Origin: JARRNJ01 sp037385045
GTDB taxonomy: Bacteria; Pseudomonadota; Gammaproteobacteria; JASBUN01
Length of the DNA stretch: 32,456 nt
Reading direction: 5' to 3'
Assembly (NCBI GenBank): GCA_037385045.1
Contig: JARRNJ010000018.1
Location: forward strand, 1 to 32,456
Part shown: positions 25,681-32,456 of the stretch, piece by piece
Layout of the letters: each line of letters opens with the position of its first letter
How positions within the stretch are numbered: position 1 is the stretch's first letter
The notes under the pieces: generated by a model
What the model saw: the letters and a program-made list of their open reading frames with translations, nothing else
Told to the model about the DNA's origin: nothing
Databases searched by the model: none
Program-made: the position numbers and the translations under genes

Positions 25681-25822
25681 CTGCTGCTGCAGCCGTCGCC
25701 AGGCTCCGGGGCGCCGAGTCAACCTGCTGGGCACGCTCTTCGGTCCGCTGCCCCCTTGCGGACGACGTGGTGGGGGCACACACCTGGCTACTCGCTACCG
25801 GAGCCATCGTCAGGCGGGGCAT

Positions 25823-25876
25823 AATCCCATTCGATCTCTGCTGCCTCGGCGTTCTCTGCGTGGTTTGCCGGCGTCG
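25823..25876 (+). repeat. Dispersed intergenic repeat, copy 2
   Basis: Same-orientation partner of 24993-25054, sharing TCCCATT-like, ATCTCTGC, GCCTCG, GCGTTCTCTGCGT and GGCGT words. Confidence 0.65.
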
Positions 25877-25974
25877 AGGAGTATAGTCGGCGCGGATTGA
25901 ATTCCACTTCCGCCGGCCCGCCCAAGCCGCCCTGTACCGGCATCACGTGTGCCTGAGCAAACTGCGCACCAGGG

Positions 25975-27534
25975 TCAGAAATGCGCGGCGTTGACCCACA
26001 GGTGGGCGGCGATGCTGGCCACGTATCCGAGCGCAATGGCCGGCGCCCAGCGCAGGTGGCTGAAGAACGTGTACATGCCGCGCGCCTGGCCCATCAGCGC
26101 CACCCCGGCGGCGGAGCCGATGGACAGCATGCTGCCGCCGATCCCCGCCGTGAGCGTGACCAGCAGCCACTGTCCCTGGGACATGTCAGGGTGCATGGTG
26201 AGTACCGAGAACATCACCGGGATGTTGTCCACCACCGATGACAGGACGCCGACCATGACATTGGCCGGGGTGGCCTTCCAGGCCTCGCCCAAGCCCATCA
26301 GCGTCCCCCAGTCGCCGTACATAACGTTCGACATCAGCGCCAGGTAGCCGATCTGGCCCAGCGCACCTACGCACAGAATCACGCCGTAGAAGAACAGCAG
26401 CGTGTCCCACTCCGCCCGGGCGATGGGGTTGAACACGTCGAAAGGCTGGATGTCGCCCACCACGCCACGATCCTGGCTGGCATCCTTCATGTCCAGCGCC
26501 GGGCGGTGGGTCTTCTTCAGGTAGTAGCCGAAGAACTGCAGGTAGGCGAGGCCGGCCATCATGCCGAGGAACGCGGGCAGGTTGAGAACATTGTGAAAGC
26601 TGACGGCGGTGGCGATGGTGGCGAGAAACAAGAGCATGATGACCACTGCGCCGCGCTTCATCCGGACCACCTCCCCGCTGCTTTCCGGAGCGCCGTCGGG
26701 CAGGGCGAAGTGCATCAGCGCCGCGGGGATCAAAAAGTTCACCACTGACGGGATGAACAACAGGAAGAAGGTCCAGAATTCGACCACCCCCTTTTGCCAG
26801 ACCATGAGGGTGGTGATGTCGCCGAACGGGCTGAAAGCGCCGCCGGCGTTGGCCGCGACCACGATGTTGATGCAGGCCAGACTGATGAAGCGCCGGTTGC
26901 CGCGCCCGACTGCCAATACCACGGCACACATCAGCAGGGCGGTGGTGAGGTTGTCGGCGATGGCGGAAATGAAGAACGACAGCCAGCCGGTGATCCAGAA
27001 CAGATGGCGATAACCCAGGCCGCTGCGCAGCAGCCGCGCACGCAGCGCATCGAACACCAGGCGCTCATCCATGGCGTTGATGTAGGTCATCGCCGTGAGC
27101 AGAAACAACATCAATTCCGCGTATTCGAGCACGTCGTGACTCAAGGCCTGCTCGGCAACGTCCGGGTATCCGAGCTGGATATACACCAGGGCAATGGCGG
27201 CCCACATGATGCTGGCCGCGAGAATGACCGGCTTTGATTTGCGCAGATGGGTGAACTCTTCCGCCATGACCAGCAGGTAGGCGACCAGGAACAGCAGCAG
27301 GGCGACATAACCCACCAGGTGACCGGTCAGCGCCGGCGCGCTGGCGTGTTCCGGGGCCGCCCAGACCCCGCTGGAAAACATCATGGAGCAGGCGGCGACT
27401 GCCGCGGCCGGGACGGCCCGCAGCAACATGCACCGGCGGCTGCGCGCCGCCGGGCGCCGGTGGACGTGGTGCGAGCCGGCACTGCATGGCTCCAGTTCGG
27501 ACAGGGAAACGGCAGCGGTGACGTCGCTCGACAT
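25975..27534 (-). CDS. nhaD: NhaD-type Na+/H+ antiporter
   Basis: 519 aa, about 12-13 membrane helices of the ion-transporter superfamily. Signatures are FISAIADNLTTALLMCAVVLA near 188, NIVVAANAGGAFSPFGDITTLMVW near 220, and VLSSVVDNIPVMFSVLTM near 443; the paired ADN/VDN motifs are typical of NhaD. It exports Na+ (or Li+) in exchange for H+, and is common in halophilic and alkaliphilic proteobacteria. The first 60 residues include a signal-like hydrophobic stretch (MLLRAVPAAAVAACSMM). ATG 27534 is preceded by GAGGGGG; the internal ATG at residue 36 has no ribosome site. It lies inside the putative carboxylate region but has no copy of the GGTATAC site, so co-regulation is not indicated. Confidence 0.9.
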   Translation of the reverse strand: MSSDVTAAVSLSELEPCSAGSHHVHRRPAARSRRCMLLRAVPAAAVAACSMMFSSGVWAAPEHASAPALTGHLVGYVALLLFLVAYLLVMAEEFTHLRKSKPVILAASIMWAAIALVYIQLGYPDVAEQALSHDVLEYAELMLFLLTAMTYINAMDERLVFDALRARLLRSGLGYRHLFWITGWLSFFISAIADNLTTALLMCAVVLAVGRGNRRFISLACINIVVAANAGGAFSPFGDITTLMVWQKGVVEFWTFFLLFIPSVVNFLIPAALMHFALPDGAPESSGEVVRMKRGAVVIMLLFLATIATAVSFHNVLNLPAFLGMMAGLAYLQFFGYYLKKTHRPALDMKDASQDRGVVGDIQPFDVFNPIARAEWDTLLFFYGVILCVGALGQIGYLALMSNVMYGDWGTLMGLGEAWKATPANVMVGVLSSVVDNIPVMFSVLTMHPDMSQGQWLLVTLTAGIGGSMLSIGSAAGVALMGQARGMYTFFSHLRWAPAIALGYVASIAAHLWVNAAHF

Positions 27535-27725
27535 GGGACCCCCTCAGGTTGGCTTGTCGGGCCGGTATGGATGCGCTGCGGTGCGCTCATCCAGCTCTCT
27601 ATTAGGTTTTGTGCATCGGGCGCACGTGCACCCGCTTGCGCCGCATGGCCTCGATCTCCGGGCGGCTGCGGCGGGCTAATTCTCATCCGGGAGACGGAAT
27701 CCGTGCGATGACCCTGTGGTCCCGG

Positions 27726-28556
27726 CTATTCCCGCGCCGTATCCGTGTTGCACTGGCGATGAAGGAACGCCGCGACGGCCTCGTAGGCGCGCGGATCCTC
27801 GGACAGGAACCGGTGTCCGCCCTCGAAGAAGGCCAGCTGCGATCCGGGAATGCGCCGGTGCAGGTTGGTCACGGCGTCGGGCGCCGCCTGGCCGTCGTAG
27901 CGGCCGCCGCAGACCAGGGCCGGCACGGCAATGTCGGGCAGCCGCTCGTAGGTGTCGTGCCGGCTGCGCGCCTCGATCTGGCGGGTGAGGCCGGCGATGC
28001 CGCCCGGCTCCTTCAGAAACGGCGAGGCATTGGCTGCGGCCTGGTCCAGCAGCTGCTCCGTCTCCTGCGGGTGTTCGGCCTGCCAGCGCTCGTTTCTGCG
28101 CGTGTCGGCGATGGCGAGCAATTTCCGCGACCGTTCCCGCGGCGCCAGGTCGGCCAGCTCGTGCAGGGGATAGGAGGCGCCGCCGGCGCCGCCCGAGGTG
28201 GTGCAACAGAGCACCAGGCTGCGCACCGCCTGCGGGTGCCGCAACGCCAGTTCCTGCGCCACCATGCCGCCGAAGGAAACGCCGACCACGTGGGCGCTGG
28301 TCCATCCGACCGCCTCCAGGACGGAGACCGCGTCCGCCGCGTATTGGGCCATGGTGTAGGGGCCGTCGGGCTTGTCGGTGCGTCCCGTGCCCCGGTGGTC
28401 GTGACTGAGGACGTCGAACCGGCTGGCCAGCAAGGAATCGAAGACATTGGGTTTGCTGCGCAGGTCGCCGCCGACGCCTGGCAGGTACAATACCGGGCAT
28501 CCGCTACCGTGCCGCTCGTAGTAGATCTGTATATCCGCATGTTTGGTGTAAGGCAT
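27726..28556 (-). CDS. Alpha/beta hydrolase, enol-lactonase/esterase-like
   Basis: 276 aa from ATG 28556 with a GGAAA ribosome site; the frame upstream is open but non-coding in composition. Alpha/beta hydrolase fold with all catalytic elements: the HDHRGTGRTDKP loop near 54, nucleophile Ser in GVSFGGM near 99, Asp in CGGRYDG near 221, and His in FEGGHRFLSEDP near 250. It resembles 3-oxoadipate enol-lactonase-like and related small-ester hydrolases; the substrate is not determined. It is divergent from panD across a 558-base gap and carries operator-like site 2 about 85-105 bases upstream. By shared operator it is grouped with the tct, panD and sucCD units. Confidence 0.85.
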   Translation of the reverse strand: MPYTKHADIQIYYERHGSGCPVLYLPGVGGDLRSKPNVFDSLLASRFDVLSHDHRGTGRTDKPDGPYTMAQYAADAVSVLEAVGWTSAHVVGVSFGGMVAQELALRHPQAVRSLVLCCTTSGGAGGASYPLHELADLAPRERSRKLLAIADTRRNERWQAEHPQETEQLLDQAAANASPFLKEPGGIAGLTRQIEARSRHDTYERLPDIAVPALVCGGRYDGQAAPDAVTNLHRRIPGSQLAFFEGGHRFLSEDPRAYEAVAAFLHRQCNTDTARE

Positions 28557-28639
28557 GATGTTTCCGGTCCCGTGTCCGCCGGTGGAGCGTGGGCGCGCCG
28601 GGCCGCGGCGCGCCGAGTCGGCCCAAGAACTACCACAAA

Positions 28640-28659
28640 GTTTGTATAATGTATACCAC
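28640..28659 (-). promoter_or_regulatory. Operator-like site 2 upstream of the alpha/beta hydrolase
   Basis: On the minus strand it reads GT-GGTATAC-ATTATAC-AAAC. The first heptamer is identical to site 1 and the second differs at two bases. It points towards the hydrolase gene. Confidence 0.68.
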
Positions 28660-28924
28660 CAAACAGGTTCCGTGCAGGTCTCCGGGTTCAAACCGGCGGG
28701 GTAGGCCGTTACACGATCCGATCGGAAGCCCGGCGGTGTGTGAGGTGCGTGAGCGCTGCACGGTGCGCCCATATTCCGAATGCGGGTTCAGGACAAATGC
28801 CCATGGTCGCGGGCGGGTTGCGGACCGGGCCGTCAACCTATCGTGATTCATTGCCGGTCCGTGTCCGCCTGGCGCAACGCGTCGGCCAGGCCCGAACGGG
28901 CGCAGTTGGACATGACTTTTGGGC

Positions 28925-28944
28925 ATGGGTATTCTGTATACCAC
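28925..28944 (-). promoter_or_regulatory. Operator-like site 3 upstream of panD
   Basis: On the minus strand it reads GT-GGTATAC-AGAATAC-CCAT. It lies about 170 bases upstream of panD and overlaps a possible -10 (TATTCT, 28930-28935) on the plus strand. Confidence 0.6.
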
Positions 28945-29114
28945 GTAGCCGGGGCAGGTCACGGCTGGCGCAAAACGTTTGCGCAAACTCAACGGCGTAG
29001 TCGATGGCGGCCGCGGAAACCGGGGCCGATGGCCTGTTCTTTTCCACGGCGGGGCGCAGGCCCGCCAGGTGAATTGGAATCGCGCGTTTGGCATTCGCGC
29101 CACCGGAGGCAAAG

Positions 29115-29570
29115 ATGGCGGCAACTCGACGCTTCATGTACGGCAAGCTCCACCGCGTGACGGTAACCGAGGCAAATCCCGATTACGTCGGGTCGATCAC
29201 CATTGATCCGCTGTTGCTGGAGGCGGGAGGGATCTATCCTCACACCCAGGTGGACGTCGTCAACATCACTTCCGGCGGCCGGATCCAGACCTATGTCATC
29301 GAGGGGCCGAAGGGTTCCGGGGCCATCTGCCTGAACGGGGCGGCGGCGCACCAGTTCAACAAGGGCGACCTCGCGATCATTATGGGTTACGAGGACGTGC
29401 CGGTGAGCGAGTTGGCGGGCCGGGTCAGCCGGGCGGTGCTGGTGGATGGCCGCAACCGCATCGTCGATGTACGCGGCTACCAGACGCCGCGCCTGGATGA
29501 ACTGGGGCAACCGGAAAACAATCGGCTGGGCGAGATCTATCCGCAGCCGGTGGCGGCGGGCCGGCGTTAG
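29115..29570 (+). CDS. panD: Aspartate 1-decarboxylase, pyruvoyl type
   Basis: 151 aa from ATG 29115 with GGAGG at 29105-29109; TTG at 29088 is an unlikely longer start. The self-cleavage site YVGS at 24-27 (Gly26-Ser27) creates the pyruvoyl group. Lys11, Arg56 and Tyr60 match E. coli active-site positions (offset of two), so the enzyme should be active: aspartate to beta-alanine plus CO2, the first step of pantothenate/CoA synthesis. It is about 25 residues longer than E. coli PanD, owing to a C-terminal tail from about 127. It does not neighbour panB or panC. Instead it lies before sucCD with an operator-like site upstream, suggesting use in a CoA-dependent catabolic programme. Confidence 0.92.
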   Translation: MAATRRFMYGKLHRVTVTEANPDYVGSITIDPLLLEAGGIYPHTQVDVVNITSGGRIQTYVIEGPKGSGAICLNGAAAHQFNKGDLAIIMGYEDVPVSELAGRVSRAVLVDGRNRIVDVRGYQTPRLDELGQPENNRLGEIYPQPVAAGRR

Positions 29571-29661
29571 CTCATCGCGGGCCAACGCCGGCGGGACTGG
29601 CGGTCGCCCACGAGCGCTGCCGGGCCGACGATTCGCCTGCGAACCTTGTATAGCCGCAAAA

Positions 29662-29681
29662 CTGGTATACAATATACACAG
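29662..29681 (+). promoter_or_regulatory. Operator-like site 4 upstream of sucC
   Basis: It reads CT-GGTATAC-AATATAC-ACAG. Its second heptamer overlaps the proposed -35 of the sucC promoter, the arrangement expected of a repressor site. Confidence 0.7.
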
Positions 29682-29702
29682 TCAGCTTCGTGTCGATATA
29701 AT
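29673..29702 (+). promoter_or_regulatory. sucC promoter
   Basis: A perfect TATAAT lies at 29697-29702. TATACA (4 of 6) at 29673-29678 is 18 bases upstream and falls within operator-like site 4. The start codon is 38 bases after the -10. Confidence 0.6.
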
Positions 29703-29739
29703 TTAATGCAACGCCGAACCGAAGAAGCATGGGGGATCA

Positions 29740-30908
<1,169 letters not shown>

Positions 30909-30909
<1 letters not shown>

Positions 30910-31784
30910 TGGCTGTACTCATCGACAAGAACACGCGCGTCATCTGCCAGGGCTTCACCGGCTCACAAGCTACCTTCCATTCGCAGCAGGCCATCGAATA
31001 CGGCACCAACATGGTCGGCGGCGTCACCCCGGGCAAGGGCGGCATGACCCATCTGGACCTGCCGGTGTTCAACACCGTCGCCGATGCGGTCGACAAGACC
31101 GGCGCCAATGCGTCGGTTATCTATGTGCCGCCGCCGTTTGCCGCCGACGCCATTCTCGAGGCGATCGATGCCGGGCTGCCGCTGGTGGTATGCATTACCG
31201 AGGGAATCCCGGTGATGGACATGGTGCGGGTGAAGCGGGTGCTGAAAGGTTCCAACACCCGGCTCGTGGGACCCAACTGTCCGGGCGTGATCACGCCCGG
31301 CGAATGCAAGATCGGCATCATGCCGGGCCACATTCACAAACCCGGCAGCGTGGGCATCGTCTCGCGCTCCGGAACTTTGACCTACGAGGCGGTCGCCCAG
31401 ACCACCGCCGAGGGGTTGGGCCAGTCGACGTGCATCGGTATCGGCGGCGACCCGGTCAACGGAACCAACTTCATCGACTGCCTGGATATGTTCCTGGGCG
31501 ATCCGAAGACCGAATCGATTATCATGATCGGCGAGATCGGCGGCACCGCCGAGGAAGAGGCCGCGGAGTTCGTCAAGCAGTCCAAGGTGAAAAAGCCCAT
31601 CGTCAGTTTCATCGCCGGGCTGACGGCGCCGCCGGGGCGCCGCATGGGGCACGCCGGCGCGATCATCTCCGGCGGCAAAGGTGGTGCGCAGGACAAGATC
31701 GAAGCCCTGCGCAGTGCCGGAATTCACGTTGCCGATTCGCCGGCAGGTCTTGGCACGACCTTGAGGCAGGTTCTGGGCGGCTGA
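30909..31784 (+). CDS. sucD: Succinate-CoA ligase alpha subunit
   Basis: 291 aa, full length. The CoA-binding Rossmann part starts VLIDKNTRVICQGFTGSQATFHS. The active-site phospho-histidine is His248 in RRMGHAGAI, followed by GGKGGAQDK; VGPNCPGVITP near 120 and GEIGGTAEEEAA near 208 are family signatures. It carries the phosphohistidine intermediate and binds CoA. ATG overlaps the sucC stop by one base, so the two are coupled; AGGGGG inside the sucC end acts as ribosome site. Confidence 0.96.
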
Positions 31785-31855
31785 GCCCACCCGTGAAGTT
31801 CCGTTGCCTGTTCGTTTGCCGGTGTCCCCGGTAGTCAACTACTCAGGGGGTCGTA

Positions 31856-32456
31856 ATGACAAATCCAAAGCAGTCATTCGTTAAACGTGGACATCCGGGC
31901 GCCGGGAAGAAGAAAACCCGCAATACGCCCAAGGGCCGCCAGGTGGAACCGGCGGCCCTGGGCGAGATCCGCGAGCTTCTCGGCGATCGGCCCATGCGGT
32001 CCGATCTTCTCATCGAACACCTCCACCTGATCCAGGACCGCTTCGGCCATCTGTCGGCGCGGCATCTGGCCGCGCTGGCGGACCTCATGCGCCTGCCGCT
32101 GGCCGCGGTCTACGAGGTGGCGACTTTTTACGCCCACTTCGACGTGGTCAAGGAAGGCGAAGCGCCGCCGGCGCCGCTCACGGTCCGCGTCTGTGACAGC
32201 ATCGCCTGTGAACTGGCGGGCGCGCAGGCCATCGTCGCGGAACTCGCGAGCAAGGCCGGCCGGGAGGTCCGGGTGGTGCATGCGCCGTGCATGGGACGCT
32301 GCGACACGGCGCCGGTGGCCATGGTCGGGCAGCAGTACGTGGATCGTGCGGGCGTCGAGTCGATTCTGGAGGCGGTCGCCGCCGGTGCGACCGAACCGCA
32401 GTTGCCCGATTACGTGGACTATGACGCCTACGTCAAGGAAGGCGGCTACCGGCTGC
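31856..32456 (+). CDS. NuoE-type [2Fe-2S] subunit, probably a NuoE-NuoF fusion (partial)
   Basis: 200 codons are visible and the frame runs off the window. A basic tail (about 1-28) is followed by the NuoE helical bundle (about 32-100, with VYEVATFYAHF) and the thioredoxin-like [2Fe-2S] domain with Cys113, Cys118, Cys145 and Cys149 in the correct CX4C/CX3C spacing. Instead of stopping, it goes on to LPDYVDYDAYVKEGGYRL, which resembles the N-terminus of NuoF/FdsB, so a NuoE-NuoF fusion is likely. Such proteins serve NAD-linked formate dehydrogenases (FdsG/FdsB) and bidirectional hydrogenases, passing electrons to NAD+. AGGGGG precedes ATG 31856. It lies 71 bases after sucD, probably in the same operon. 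Confidence 0.85.
   Translation, partial: MTNPKQSFVKRGHPGAGKKKTRNTPKGRQVEPAALGEIRELLGDRPMRSDLLIEHLHLIQDRFGHLSARHLAALADLMRLPLAAVYEVATFYAHFDVVKEGEAPPAPLTVRVCDSIACELAGAQAIVAELASKAGREVRVVHAPCMGRCDTAPVAMVGQQYVDRAGVESILEAVAAGATEPQLPDYVDYDAYVKEGGYRL

Larger units (their letters stand above)
25545..25974. other. 430-base gap between convergent PAS and nhaD genes
   Basis: No gene is supported. It contains a REP-like hairpin (25645-25680) and the second repeat copy (25823-25876), so it is a repeat-rich intergenic segment. Confidence 0.5.
28557..29114. other. 558-base divergent control region, hydrolase / panD
   Basis: No gene is supported. It holds operator-like sites 2 and 3, whose centres are about 285 bases apart. 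Small open frames here have shadow composition. Confidence 0.55.

Overview
The window is GC-rich and densely coded, with short intergenic gaps and many 1-8 base gene overlaps. It looks like a proteobacterial chromosome, most likely a gammaproteobacterium. The clues are a PpsR-type PEP-synthase regulator, a canonical SucCD pair, an NhaD Na+/H+ antiporter, a TauE/TIGR02186 pair and an abundance of c-di-GMP signalling genes. A halophilic or sulfur-oxidising (Ectothiorhodospiraceae-like) lineage would fit, but that is inference. No tRNA, rRNA, CRISPR array, transposase or phage gene was seen.

Positions 1-4254 hold the end of a TauE/SafE anion permease, a coupled TIGR02186 membrane-anchored protein, a PAS-PAS-GGDEF-EAL protein and a small unknown protein. 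Positions 4241-5970 (minus strand) hold ppsR and a DUF364 Rossmann-like protein. Positions 6327-11621 hold a giant PAS/GAF sensor ending in an HD-GYP domain, followed by a membrane-bound GGDEF cyclase. Three c-di-GMP enzymes therefore lie within about 10 kb.

Positions 11889-19534 form an operon headed by a small XRE-type regulator. It encodes six subunits related to hydrogenase-4 and complex I (HyfB, C, E, F, G and I-like). The large subunit has lost the cysteines that bind the NiFe site, while the small subunit keeps its [4Fe-4S] ligands. No ferredoxin-like subunit is present. This matches the 'energy-converting hydrogenase related' (Ehr) class, an ion-translocating complex of unknown electron donor and acceptor. 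A HAD-family soluble P-type-ATPase-like protein follows.

Positions 20691-32456 look like a carboxylate uptake and catabolism region: a tripartite tricarboxylate transporter (tctC, tctB, tctA), a single-PAS protein, nhaD, an alpha/beta hydrolase, panD, sucCD and the start of an NADH-dehydrogenase/formate-dehydrogenase-type NuoE(F) protein. A near-identical 20-base operator-like site, built on a tandem heptamer GGTATAC-nnWATAC, lies upstream of tctC, of the alpha/beta hydrolase, of panD and of sucC. This suggests that these separated units form one regulon under a single regulator, perhaps GntR-type, that is not in the window. The substrate cannot be read from sequence. A CoA-activated acid that ends in formate oxidation, such as oxalate, is one testable idea. 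This regulon and the cysteine-less Ehr-type complex are the two most interesting items.
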